Assembly: GCA_016647705.1 (NCBI GenBank)
Contig: CM028329.1
Span: 14,161,910 to 14,225,909 of the forward strand
Direction: 5' to 3'
DNA from: Eucommia ulmoides
Lineage: Eukaryota > Streptophyta > Magnoliopsida > Garryales > Eucommiaceae
DNA length: 64,000 nucleotides
Position numbers and translations under genes: made by a program. Below, one piece after another: positions 11,190 through 21,576 of this stretch (positions within the stretch are counted from its first letter, which is position 1; every line of letters begins with the position of its first letter). The notes below the pieces were generated by a model. The model was given only the letters and a program-made list of their open reading frames with translations. It did no database searches and was not told the DNA's origin.

Positions 11190-12146
11190 CTTGTTTCTGG
11201 AGTGCGTCACACATATTACTGATTTGTTTTTCAAGGAAATAGTTAGGTTGCATGGCATGCCTAAGACTATTGTTTTGGATTGAGACGCTAAGTTCTTAAG
11301 CTATTTTTGGAAAATTTTGTGGAGTAAGCTCGGAACTAAACTTTTATTCTCTACTACTTGTTACCCACAAACTGATAGTCAAACTGAAGTTGTTAATAGG
11401 ATTTTATCTACTTTATTGCATGCTATAATAGAAAATAACTTGAGATATGGGAAGATTATTTGCCGCATATAGAGTTTGCACATAATAGAAGTATGTATTC
11501 TGCAACTAAGTTTTGACCGTTTGAAATTGTGTATGGTTTTAATCCATTCATTCATTTGGATTTAACTCTTTTATCCATGCATAAGCGTGTCAACTTAGAT
11601 AGGAAGAAGAATGTTGATTTTGTTAAGCAAATCCATGAAAAGGCCCGACAAAACATTGAGGGGAGAACTGAGCAATATACCAACGAAACTAATAAGAGGC
11701 GCAAGAAGATTGTATTTGAACTTGGTGATTGAGTTTGGTTGCATATGATGAAGAAACGATTTCCTCAACAATGATGTTCTAAGCTCCATTTTCAAATGAT
11801 AGAACAGATTAATGACAACGCCTACAAGTTGGATCTTCCTGGTGAGTTTAATGTAAGTGCTACTTTTGATGTGGCTGACTTATCTCCATTTTGTGTAGGT
11901 GCATATTTGAGGACAAATCATTTTCAAGAGAGAGAGAATTATGAGAATATTTCAACTACACCGAGGGATCCATTGCATATTCCAGTCGGCCCAATAACAA
12001 TGGCAAGAGCTAAAAGATTCGAAGAAATACTTAATGGATTAATTCAAGAGATTTGGATTGAGTCTATGATAGTGAAGCCCAAATTACACCTAAATGATGA
12101 TTAGGGCTTAGTCCACCTCATCAAGGCCCACGAGTGGGAAGAAACA
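11190..12146 (+). pseudogene. Ty3/gypsy integrase C-terminal remnant (first element of a tandem)
   Basis: Translation in shifting frames gives integrase words such as [23 protein letters not shown] and, from 11796, INDNAYKLDLPGEFNVSATFDVADLSPF followed by GPITMARAKRFEE (split here to short words). The same stretch occurs again at 19970-20880, so this is the end of a related copy. The catalytic core N-terminal side, RT and gag of this copy are absent; it starts abruptly at 11190. Several stops (for example TGA at 11280 and TGA near 11729) break it. It leads straight into the LTR at 12147. Confidence 0.85.
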
Positions 12147-12802
12147 TAAACTTGAATGGGCCTAGGCATTAGGGGTCATGAATTTTAGCTTATTTATTTT
12201 ATTATTTTAAGTCTTTTAATTCTATTGTAGGTTAATTTGTAAGGCATGATTGCCAAGTAGTCTTTTCCATTTTAAACTAGGAGTGTAAGATAAAGTTAAG
12301 CAGCTTCCTTATTTCTTTGACTTTATCTTGCAGTTGCCGCCACATTGCTAAGGATTCTTCTACACATACGGTCGCCTATTTTGATAGAGTTAGCTAGGGT
12401 TTGTTATTCTCATTGGCTGCCCACTTGTGTAAGGGATCTAGGGTCCTCTTGGCCACCTATTTAAGAGGCATTGTAATCTTGAGAAAATATAATTTTGATA
12501 TTAATTAATATGATTGAGGGTTTTTTTTTTCTTAAGTTCTTTAGAGGACTTTTCTAACCTTATCAAGATTTCTTGTGGCGTTCAATCTCTATATCGTTGG
12601 TTCGTGATTTTTTATAATCATTGGGTCAAGATCGTTACTTATACCTTTTGGTTTGCGTTTTATTCATAAACCCTGGGTCAAGATAATCTATCCAAAAATT
12701 TTGTGTTTTTATTTTGTTATAAATCTGAATTTAGTTCAATCCTTTGCAAAGAAACCCTAAGTTGGTTTCATGTCTCACTAATTCTTGGTTTGATTCGCAT
12801 CA
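12147..12802 (+). mobile_element. Gypsy LTR shared by two tandem elements
   Basis: About 656 bp, parallel to 20924-21576 over its whole length (shared words include GGCATGATTGCCAAGTAGTC and AAGGGATCTAGGGT, and a common end TTCGCATCA). On its left is the integrase end of one element with a purine-rich GTGGGAAGAA. On its right is a primer-binding site followed by gag. It therefore serves as 3' LTR for the left element and 5' LTR for the right one. Confidence 0.8.
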
Positions 12803-12817
12803 TTTGATAATCAGAGG
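12803..12817 (+). other. Primer-binding site, decayed initiator-tRNA-Met type
   Basis: TTTGATAATCAGAGG directly follows the LTR end. It differs by a few bases from the TGGTATCAGAGC complement of plant initiator tRNA-Met, the usual primer of these elements. Confidence 0.7.
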
Positions 12818-13359
12818 AATGTTCTAAATCATGTTTCACCCATCTCTTTTTCTTTTTTGTTCATTATTATTTATTCATCCATACTTTAAAAAAAAATTGG
12901 TCGAATTATATCATCATATCTGTTCCGATTTCGTTTAAATTTACTGTGCACCTTCAAACCTCGTTTAAAGGTTGTTGGTTATTATATTTTCAAAAAAAAC
13001 CAAAAAAAAAATGAAAATCCAACAGCCCAAAATTTGAGATTTATTTATTCTTGTTCTATTCCATAAACTTATCCTTGTATTCTTCCAGTTCGCTTTGCTT
13101 TCTTTCCTAAAATCTCACTCTTAGTGAATCGATTTGTTGAGTTTGGATTGCCACAAGAAATTCTGATTAAGGTTAGTTAAGTTCAATAAAGAATTAAAAG
13201 AATGAATTAAAGAGTGGGAAAAGGCAAGAGAGTGTGAACTCATAAGAGGGTAAAAACCGAATTTGAGTGAAACACGAGTGTTAGTGCCATCAATCTTGAG
13301 AAAAACACGTGAGGAAGGGTTTGTGATGTTTACTAACTTTGTTTTGCAGGTGATTAAAC
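12818..13359 (+). other. Retrotransposon leader
   Basis: Untranslated leader between the primer-binding site and gag of the second gypsy copy. It is T- and A-rich with homopolymer A runs and no reading frame of interest. Confidence 0.55.
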
Positions 13360-14760
13360 ATGTATCAAGAAACAAACAAAGGCTCGTCCGATGAAACACC
13401 ATAAACAATAAGCATCAAACTTTTCTACAAGGCGTTGGAGAAAAAGTTTGATCGACTAGAATTACGGTTTAGTGAAGTGCATGAGATAGTAGATAAAGTT
13501 GAGATTAGTTCACAAAGGGGGGAAACACCTAGAGCTCTTAATGTGCAACGATGAGAGATGAATCCACCTAGGTTTGAATATAAAGACTATTATGGGGATG
13601 ACCTAGATGAAGAGGATCACATCTCTAATGCGAACTTAGGTAGATTTGGGCGTGGAGTTGGATATGGGAATAGAGGAGATAGGTATGAGGATAGGATTGA
13701 TAATAACTTGGGAATCATCAAGGTAAATATTCCATCTTTCAAAGGCAAAAACAATCCTGAAGCTTATTTGGAGTAAGAGAAGATGATGGAGTTCGTGTTG
13801 GATTGTCACAACTACTCCGAGTTAAAGAAGGTGAAGTTGGCTGTCACAGAATTCACCGATTATGCTATTTTATAGTGGGATCAACTTGCCTTGAGTAGAA
13901 GGAGGAATGGTAAAAGACCTATCGCAGCATAGGAGAAGAAGAGAGCTATTATGAGGAGGTGATTCATACCAAGTCACTACTACAAAGACTTGTACCAAAA
14001 GTTGCAAAGTATTACACAATCTAAAAGTATAGAAGACTACTACAAAGAGATGGAGATAGACATGATTCGAGCCAATGTGGAAGAGGACCAAAAAGCTACT
14101 ATGGCTAGGTTTCTAATTGGGCTAAATCGTGACATTGGAAATGTGGTGAAGTTGTAGCATTATATTGGAAATATGGAAGAGGACCAAGAAGCTACTATGG
14201 CTAGGTTTCTAATTGGGCTAAATCGTGACATTGGAAATGTGGTGAAGTTGTAGCATTATATTAAGTTAAATGACATAGTGCACATGGGCATTAAAGTGGA
14301 GTAACAATTGAAGTGAAAGGGTTCCACACGAGTTGGGCAACAATCAGGTTTTTCTTCTTCTTAGAAACCAAATTGGAGTAAGAGGGATGAGAAGGCTAAC
14401 TTCCAGCCCAAGGCCGAACCCTCCAAAATTCACAAAATTAGAGGTACACCGAACCAAGGTAAAATGGATTCCCAACCTTCTGGAAATAGAAAAATTATTG
14501 CTTTAAGTGTTTGGGAATAGGTTATATTGCATCTCAATGTCAAAACGAGAGAGTGACCATTATGAGAGATAATGGAGGTATTGAGACCGAAGATGAGATG
14601 GATGATGATTCGATGCCACCTTTGGAAAAAGCATGTGATATTGAATATCTGGTTGATTGCGAATTTCTGGTTACAAGAAAAGCTATTAGAAGATGTGACG
14701 ATACAATGTAAGAACATCTTTCATATTAGATTGACATGTCAATGATAAGGTATGCAGATG
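13360..14760 (+). pseudogene. Ty3/gypsy gag (capsid and zinc knuckle), broken
   Basis: The frame opens at ATG 13360 (MYQETNKGSSDETP) and meets a stop after 14 codons. Recognisable gag stretches continue, including VNIPSFKGKNNPEAYLE near 13720-13775 and FIPSHYYKDLYQKLQ near 13960. A zinc knuckle at about 14498-14540 reads CFKCLGIGYIASQC, with Tyr in place of the His of the CCHC pattern. Many stops are TAG or TGA where Gln, Arg or Trp is expected, which suits C-to-T decay of methylated DNA. A 96-bp tandem duplication lies inside (14081-14272). The protein would package the element RNA. Confidence 0.8.
14081..14272 (+). repeat. 96-bp tandem duplication inside gag
   Basis: Two head-to-tail units (14081-14176 and 14177-14272) are nearly identical, with a few differences. 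The period equals 32 codons, so the frame is kept. Both units carry the same TAG stop (14155 and 14251), so the duplication probably happened after the stop arose. Confidence 0.9.
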
Positions 14761-15249
14761 ATTATTGATGGCGGAGTTGTACAAATGTGGCTAGCATTAG
14801 TTTGGTAGAGAAATTGAATTTGTCAACTTTAAAACATCCTAGGTTATATAGGTTACAATGGTTGAATGATTATGGAGAAATTAAAATAAATAAACAGGTG
14901 CTTGTATCATTCTTGATTGAAAGGTATAAAGACGAAGTCTTGTGTGACGTGGTGTCTATACATACGGGACATATTCTTTTGGGAATCCAAAGCAATTTGA
15001 TCGACAAGTAATTCGTGATGGTTATACCAACAGATACTCTTTTATGCTTAATAAGAAGTCAACTACTATTGTATCATTAACGCCAAAGTAAGTGTATGAT
15101 GATCAAATGAAGTTAAAAAGACAGAATGAGAGGAAAAAAAAGAGTGAGAGAGAGAGAAATTCATAAGGTGAGGAAAAAGAAGAGAGAATACAAGTGAGTT
15201 TTTATGTAAGAGAGAGTGGGATAAAAAAAAAAGATTTGTTCTCAAACCA
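14761..15249 (+). pseudogene. Ty3/gypsy protease region, broken
   Basis: The stretch reads like the aspartic-protease and linker part of gypsy pol: ASISLVEKLNLSTLKHPRLY, then QVLVSFLIERYKDEVLCDVV and HTGHILLG (14787-14990). The catalytic D-S/T-G stretch just upstream is decayed; around 14765 I read IIDGGVVQMW-like residues. A charged Lys/Glu-rich linker follows at 15080-15240, as in related elements. It would cleave the polyprotein. Confidence 0.7.
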
Positions 15250-16569
15250 ATCATTAATAGTACTTTTGTACAAAGAGGTTTGTTTTACCACTAATGATCT
15301 TAACTCCTCTTTGCCTAGTGTTGTTGTTTCTCTTCTATGGGATTTTAATGATATGTTTCTTGAAGATGTACCTAATGATTTGCCACCAATAAGGGGAATC
15401 GAGCATCAAATTAATTTCGTACTCGGAGCATCCATTCCAAATAAACATGCATGGTATATACGTGAAACCATGAGTCCTTATGCGGCTCCTGTATTGCTTA
15501 TACCTAAGAAAGATGTTACATGGAGAATGTGTGTGGATTGTCACGCTATCAACAACGTCACAGTAAAGTATCGACATCCCATTCCTAGATTAGATTATAT
15601 GCTTGATGAATTGCATGGTTCTTGTGTGTTTAGTAAAATTGATCTTAAAAGTGGATATCATTATATTAGAATGAAGGAATGCGATGAGTAGAAAATCGCA
15701 TTCAAAACAAAATAAGGTTTATATGAGTGGTTGGTTATGCCTTTTGGGTTAACCAATGTACTTAGTACGTTCATGAGATTAATGAACCATGTTTTGCGTG
15801 TCTTTATTGGAAAATTTGTGTTTGTATACTTTGATGACATTTTGATTTATAGCAAAAACTTAGATGAGCTTGTTGAACAAATTTTAAACTTGTTTCACAT
15901 ATATTAAGAAAATAAAAGTTGTTTGTTAATCTAAAAAAGTGTACCTTGTGCACAGATAAGCTTGAATTTCTTGGTTTAGTTGTTAATGCTAAGGGAATTG
16001 AGGTAGATGAAGAAAAAGTTAAGGCAATTAAGGAGTGGCCGAAACCTACAAGTGTAGGACAGATGAGAAGTTTCCATGGGCTGGCTAGCTTTTATAGGAG
16101 ATCTGTGAAAGATTTTAGTATCCTAAGCGCATTTTTAACTGAAATTATCAAAAAGAATGTGGGTTTTAAGTGGGGGTGATGAGCAAAAAATTGCAATTAA
16201 TTTTATTAAGGAGAGATTGACCGATGCACCTTTGTTTGCTTTGCCTAACTTCACAAAAGCTTTTGAGATTGAATGTGATGCTTCAGAAATAAGTATTACA
16301 GCTATTCTAATGCGGGATAGGTGTCGCCTTGCCTACTTTAGTGAAAAACTAAGTGGGGCTGTCTTGAATTACCTACATACCACAAAGAAATGTATGCGTT
16401 GATTAGAGCATTAGAGACTTGGCAACACTATCTTTAGTCAAAAGAATTTGTGATGCACATAGATCATGAATCCTTGAAACATTTGAAGAGTCAACAAAAG
16501 TTAAACAAGCGACATGCCAAGTGGGTGGAGTTCATTGGCATGTTTCCTTATGTGATCAAGTACAAGCAA
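15250..16569 (+). pseudogene. Ty3/gypsy reverse transcriptase and RNase H, broken
   Basis: RT blocks in order: [74 protein letters not shown], and the catalytic [12 protein letters not shown] with YFDD at 15837-15848. The connection (SFHGLASFYRRSVKDF) and RNase H (FEIECDASEISITAIL, then [10 protein letters not shown]) follow. Stops at 15689-15691 and 15713-15715 and frameshifts near 15905 and 16177 inactivate it. The RT block between HAWYIRE and MSPYAAP (near 15455) is shorter than usual, suggesting an internal deletion. RNase H is cut at 16569 by the solo LTR 16570-19384 and resumes at 19385. Confidence 0.9.
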
Positions 16570-16827
16570 TGTAAGACCCCGAATTAACACGTACGTCATT
16601 TTAGTTGTATTTTAAAGTAATTATGAAAAATTAGGGATGAAATTGGATCAAATTGAAAATCTAGAAACATTGAATCCCAACTTAGGGAGGTAAATTGACA
16701 TTTAACTTTTAATTGAAACTTAAAGGGGGTGAAATTGCAAATTTTAGAAACTTTTAAAAAGTTGAAATTGATTAAAATTAAGATTTAAAGAAAGTTGGGG
16801 GAGGAAAGAGTAATTAACTAAAAAGTT

Positions 16828-16829
<2 letters not shown>

Positions 16830-16886
<57 letters not shown>
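16830..16886 (+). repeat. (TA)n microsatellite
   Basis: Nearly pure TA dinucleotides close to the left end of the solo LTR. Open frames across it are artefacts. Confidence 0.95.
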
Positions 16887-16888
<2 letters not shown>

Positions 16889-17059
16889 TGATCGGATGAG
16901 CAAACCCCCGACAGGGGAAAGAGAGAGAGCAGCGACGTGGCGCATTGGGATGAATTGAACCCACTAATTACATGCAATATATACATATCTTCATGTGTAA
17001 TGATCAAAGAAATCTCATCAAATCTGAAAATCAAAGAGAGAAGAAAACAGAGAAAGAAG

Positions 17060-17700
17060 AGAGACAGAGGAGCAGCCGGGTTCGGCGCCGGCAGGGTGTG
17101 GTCGGCGTTTGTGTGGGGCGCTTTGCTGTTCGTGCATGGGTGTGAATTTCTGCGGTGGTTGTGAGTGGGTGTATGATCGGAGAGGGCGGCATGATCGTGC
17201 CGAAGTAGTGTGTTCCGGCGTGGGGGTGTCTGTCGTTCAACCATCGTCGTCATGTGTGTGTGTGTGTGTATTCTGTTTAGTCTGTCCGGCAGCATGTAGG
17301 GGTGATCGGTGTGTGTGCATTTTCGGTTCTGCTCGTCTGTCTTGGTTCGCCGGTGTGTGTGTGTGTGTGATGGTGTAGGTGGGTTTTCCGTTCGGTCCGA
17401 CGATATCGTCGATGTGGTGTGTGTGTGTACTCTGCTCGATGACAGTGTGTGTGTGTGTGTGTATGTCTGCGTACTATTCTGATGGTGGGTGCTTTGTCCA
17501 TGGTGTCCGTTGGTTGGGTGTGTAACGACGACGGTCGCTATGTGTGGGTGTTACTGTGTAGGTGTGGTCGGCCATCGGACGGGGGCCGACTGTGTGGCTG
17601 TGGGTGTAAGAATCGATGGGGTGTGGGTGTGCTGGTCGGTCGTCAGGGAGCCTTGTGGGTGTGTCGTCGACAAATTTCGGAAGAGAGGGACGACCGGCCA
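17060..17700 (+). repeat. GC-rich, GT-microsatellite island in the solo LTR
   Basis: The composition is far richer in G and in CpG than the AT-rich neighbourhood, with several GTGTGTGTGT tracts (about 17250-17268, 17353-17368, 17418-17428, 17444-17462). Overlapping frames on both strands (up to 140 codons) come from GT/CA repetition and carry no domain. It may be the promoter/leader part of the LTR; that is inference. Confidence 0.75.
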
Positions 17701-18609
17701 ACATCAGAAACGAAAATAGAGGAGAGAGAGGATGGCTAGGAACGGAACATAAAACGGGGAAAAAAAAGGGAAGAAGAAGAAAAAGAAAAGAAAATGGGGA
17801 ATTACACAAACCACCCCGCTGAAAATCAAAAACCCATCTCGTGATCGCCGAACGACTCGGAAACAGGTGAAATTTCAATCGATTATTAATTTTCATTAAA
17901 TTAAATTTTATTTAGCGCTACAAATCCTAAAATCGTAACAATTTTCTAATGATTAATTAATTTTAATTACGTGGTACATAAAATAGTAACGATTCGGAAT
18001 ATAGGGTCCGCATTGCGTGATTCAAATATTTTAGATAAGATATTAATTTAGGCTCTGCCACTATTAGGTTCGCAGGTACCGGTGTCCCGATAGAGTATGG
18101 TCAGTAAAGGTTTTGGAGAGAGGATAACAAGGTGAGTGTACTGTCTTCTTGCCAAACTATTTTCTATGTATATATATGATGAAATATGTGTTTATTTAAA
18201 CTGTATGAATTTATAAATGATATGAATCGAGCATGATTTGGGTGAGTTGGTAAACTAGATTTCCGGAAGATTCCGATGGTTTTCGAAATGAAGTTGAAAA
18301 TGAATTTTTGTTGGATTTGGTGAAATCAAACGGTGTTTTTAAAAGAGAATAGAGGATATTTGTTTTTCTAGGAATGCCTGGCTTTCTAAAAATGAAGAGT
18401 GGAAAAGTGGTTTTGATAAAATCAGACGTTTTCTTTAAAAGGAAGTGTGGAATATGATTTTTTGGACTTAAAAGTTGGTTTTGAGGAAAAGAGATAGATG
18501 TGGTGGTGTGACGATGTTGAGTAGACGATATTTATTGAGTTGTGATTCGATGATGCTGTATTTGATTTGACAATGCCATAGTGTTTATTTGTTTGGTAGG
18601 GTGAGGTTA

Positions 18610-18717
18610 TCCGCTTCGGCGGAGTGATGTTATCTGTTTTGGCGGAGTGATGTTTATCTGCTTCGGTAGAGTAATGTTAGATGTTTATACTGCGCAATGA
18701 TTATCCACTTCGGCGGA
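18610..18717 (+). repeat. Array of about 23-bp units, each a potential cUUCGg hairpin
   Basis: Unit cores: TCCGCTTCGGCGGA (18610-18623), TCTGTTTTGGCGGA (18633-18646), TCTGCTTCGGTAGA (18657-18670) and TCCACTTCGGCGGA (18704-18717), with a decayed unit between the last two. Spacing is 23, 24 and 47 bases. The first is a perfect 5-bp stem with a TTCG loop closed by C-G; the second and third can still pair with G-U wobbles, and the fourth has one mismatch. Confidence 0.8.
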
Positions 18718-18753
18718 GTAATGGGTGTTCGTAGGAAGGCATATCCTACGGAT

Positions 18754-18805
18754 GGTACGGTACCGTTGCAAACTCCCGATCGTGAGGTTAAAACGATCAC
18801 TAGGG
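18754..18805 (+). other. LTR block conserved between two gypsy elements
   Basis: Contains the palindrome ACGGTACCGT and, a few bases on, CTCCCGATCGTGAGG. The reverse complement of 46847-46903 carries the same two words in the same order and spacing. The rest of the two LTRs is hard to align by eye, so this block seems to be kept better than its surroundings. Confidence 0.6.
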
Positions 18806-19384
18806 TTGGCCAGCGTGTGTGTGTTTGAGAGGATGTTTTGAGATGTGGTATTTTACTTATACTGGGTGATTTATTATTTATTATGGTGATTGGCTTGATT
18901 TTTATACTAAATGATTTTGCATGGAACTTATATATAGTGCTTTATTCTCACTACTAATATTATGAAAACTTTTACGAGCTACGTGATGTTTACATATTTA
19001 AGCTTGATCCATTTAGATGTTGCAGAATAAATTATTATTATTATAAAAATATTTTACTGAGAAGACAGTACACTCGCAGGTGAAATGGCTAGGAGTTGGT
19101 CGGTCCCCTACTGGCGCTAGATAGAGTTATGCGGATCTCGCGATAGAGTCAATTGAGAGAAATTTTGAGACGAGGTGTCAGAGATGAATCTAAGTGAGAT
19201 TCATGGGATTAATTTGGTTGTTCCTATAATTGGGACGGTGTATCCCTATCAGATGGAATCGTGTATATGTGATATAGATGAAAAATTTATATATTGTCGT
19301 ATTGTGGATGGTTAGTCAGATAGGTGATATCATATCGACGTCATGCCGGCCCCACATAAAGGGTGTCCGGGGTGGGGTGTGACA

Positions 19385-20880
19385 AGCAAGGTAAAGAAAA
19401 CGTTTTGGCTGATGCATTATCTCGAAGGTACGTATTACTTTATACCTTAAATGCAAAATTGCTTGGATTTGAATACATTAAGGATTTGTATGTTGATGAT
19501 TCTGATTTTGGCAATGTATTCAATACATGTGAGAAAGTGGCGTTTGGCAAGTTCTTTAGGCATAAAGGGTTTTCGTTTAGAGAATATAAATTATGTTTGC
19601 CTAAATGTTCATTGCATGACTTGCTTGTTAAAGAAGCTCATGAGGGTGGTTTAATGGGGAATTTTGGCATATCTAAGACTTTAGATATTTTGCATGAACC
19701 CTTCTTTTGGCCTCATATGAAACGTGAAGTGGAGAGAATTTGTGAGAAGTGTATTGTTTGTAGGCGAGCTAAGTCTAAGGTTAAGCCTCATTGTTTGTAC
19801 ACTCCTTTACTTATACCTAAGGAACCTTGGATTGATATTTCTATAGATTTTGTGTTAGGTTTACCTAGGTTAAAAAGAGGTCGAGATTCTATATATGTGC
19901 TTGTAGGTAGGTTTTTTAAGATGACTCATTTTATTTCTATGTCAAAAAATAGATGATGCATTACATTTGTTAATTTTCTTTTCAAAGAAATAGTTAGGTC
20001 GCATGGCATGCCTTAGACTATTGTTTCGGATCGAGATGTTAAGTTCTTAAGCTATTTTTTTAAGACTTTGTGGGGTAAGCTCGGAACTAAACTTTTATTC
20101 TCTTCTACTTGTCATCCACAAATTGATGGTCAAACCAAAGTAGTTAATAAGACTTTATCAACTTTATTGCGTACTATAATACAAAAGAACTTGAAAACAT
20201 GAGAAGATTATTTGTCGCATGTAGAGTTTGCATATAATAGGAGTGTGCATTCTGCAACTAAGTTTTCACAGTTTATAATTATGTATGGTTTTAATCCATT
20301 GACTCTTTTGGATGGTTTTAATCCATTGATTGCTTTGGATTTAACTAATTTACCTATGCATGAGCTTTTTAACTTAGATTGGAAGGAGAAGACAGATTTT
20401 GTTAAGCAAATCCATCACAAGGCCCGATAAAACATTGAGAGGAGAATTGAGCAATATGCCAACCAAGCTAATAAGGGGGCAAGAAGATTGTATTTGAACC
20501 TCGTGATTTGGTTTGGTTCCATATGAGGAAGAAATAGTTTTCCCAACAACTAAATTCTAAGCCCCTTTTTAAGTGATAGAATGGATCAATGACAATGCCT
20601 ACAAGCTGGATCTTCCAGGTGAGTTTAATGTAAGTGCTACTTTTGATGTAACTGACTTATCTCCTTTTGGTGTAGATGCAGATTTGAGGATAAATTATTT
20701 TCAAAAGTGAGAGAATGATGAGAATATATCAGTTGTACCAAAGGATTCATTGCATATTCCAGTCGACCCAATAACAAGGACAAGAGTTAAAATATTCAAA
20801 TAAGCACTTAATGGTTTAATTCAAGAGATTTGGGGTGAGTCTACAATAGTGAAGCCCAAATTAGGCCCAAATTACGATGA
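19385..20880 (+). pseudogene. Ty3/gypsy RNase H end and integrase, broken
   Basis: Continues the RNase H cut at 16569: QGKENVLADALSRRYVLLYT, then the integrase zinc-binding part (HEGGLMGNFGISKTLDILHE, then CEKCIVCRRAK) and the start of the catalytic core (PWIDISIDFVLGLPR, RGRDSIYVLVGRFFKMTHF). An open frame of 197 codons ends at 19956. Beyond it are decayed words including [44 protein letters not shown] and NDNAYKLDLPGEFNVSATFDV, with several stops (for example near 20020 and 20428). The polyprotein end resembles CRM/Reina-like elements, but I do not fix the clade. Confidence 0.85.
20287..20340 (+). repeat. 27-bp tandem duplication in integrase
   Basis: GGTTTTAATCCATTGA... occurs at 20287 and again at 20314, a period of nine codons, so FNPL is doubled in frame. 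The first tandem copy (11537 onward) has the unit only once, so the duplication is private to this copy. Confidence 0.85.
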
Positions 20881-20923
20881 GGACCTAGTCTACCTCATCA
20901 AGGCCCACAAGTGGGAAGAAGCA

Positions 20924-21576
20924 TGAACTTGAATTGGCCTAGGTATGAGAATCCACGAATTTTAGCTTATTATTATTATTTTTTTAATTTTTTAATTCCT
21001 CTTTAGGTTGATTTGTAAGGCATGATTGCCAAGTAGTCTTTTCCTTTTTAAACTAAGAGTGTAAGGCAAGTTAGGAAGTTTCTTTATTTCTTTGACTTTG
21101 TCTTGTAGTGGTTGCCACATTGCTAGGAATTCTCCTACACAAGTGGCCACCTATTTTGATAGAGTTAGCTTGGGTTTGTTATTCTCTTTGGTCGCCCACT
21201 GGTATAAGGGATCTAGGGTTCTCTTGGCTACCTATTTAACAGGCATTGTAGCCTTGAGAAAAAACAAGTTTGATATTTATTAATATAATTGAGAGGGTTT
21301 TTCTCTTAAGTTCTTCAGAGGACCTTTCTAAACGTATCAAGATTTCTTATGGTGTTCAATCTCTAAATCTTTAATTCGTGATTCTTTATAATCATTAGGT
21401 CAAGATCGTCAGTTATACCTTTTGGTTCACATTTTATTCATAAACGTTGGGTCAATGTAATATATCCCAAATTTATGTATTTTTATTTCATTACAAATTT
21501 GAGTTTAGTTCAATCATTCACAAAGAAACCCTAAGTTGGTTTCGAGTCTCGCTAATTCTTGGTGAGATTCGCATCA
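20924..21576 (+). mobile_element. 3' LTR of the second gypsy copy
   Basis: About 653 bp, parallel to 12147-12802, starting TGAACTTGAATTGG after a purine-rich GTGGGAAGAAGCA and ending TTCGCATCA. The purine stretch just before it is the likely polypurine tract. Confidence 0.8.

Larger units (their letters stand above)
16570..19384 (+). mobile_element. Long solo LTR of a Tekay/Del-like gypsy element
   Basis: A 2815-bp unit starting TGTAAGACCCC and ending GGGGTGTGACA sits inside gypsy RNase H, between perfect target duplications AGCAA (16565-16569 and 19385-19389). Its termini match, in reverse, those of the gypsy element at 46346-60517 (TGTCACACCCC ... GCCTTACA). A block at 18754-18805 with ACGGTACCGT and CTCCCGATCGTGAG is also found in that element's left LTR. 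I find no gag, pol, primer site or second LTR inside, so it is best read as a solo LTR left by LTR-LTR recombination. It carries a (TA)n tract, a GT- and GC-rich island and a hairpin array (separate entries). Confidence 0.8.

Noticed and set aside
11034..11258. Phe-rich 74-codon minus-strand frame
   Set aside because: Translation of the degenerate GAAATC repeat, not a protein gene.
16744..17896. Several long frames on both strands (up to 183 codons)
   Set aside because: Produced by (TA)n and (GT)n repeats, giving IYIY, HTHT and VCVC runs; they lie inside a solo LTR.
18600..18730. Direct repeats resembling a CRISPR array
   Set aside because: Unit spacing of 23-24 bases leaves no unique spacers, and this is plant nuclear DNA; it is an LTR minisatellite.
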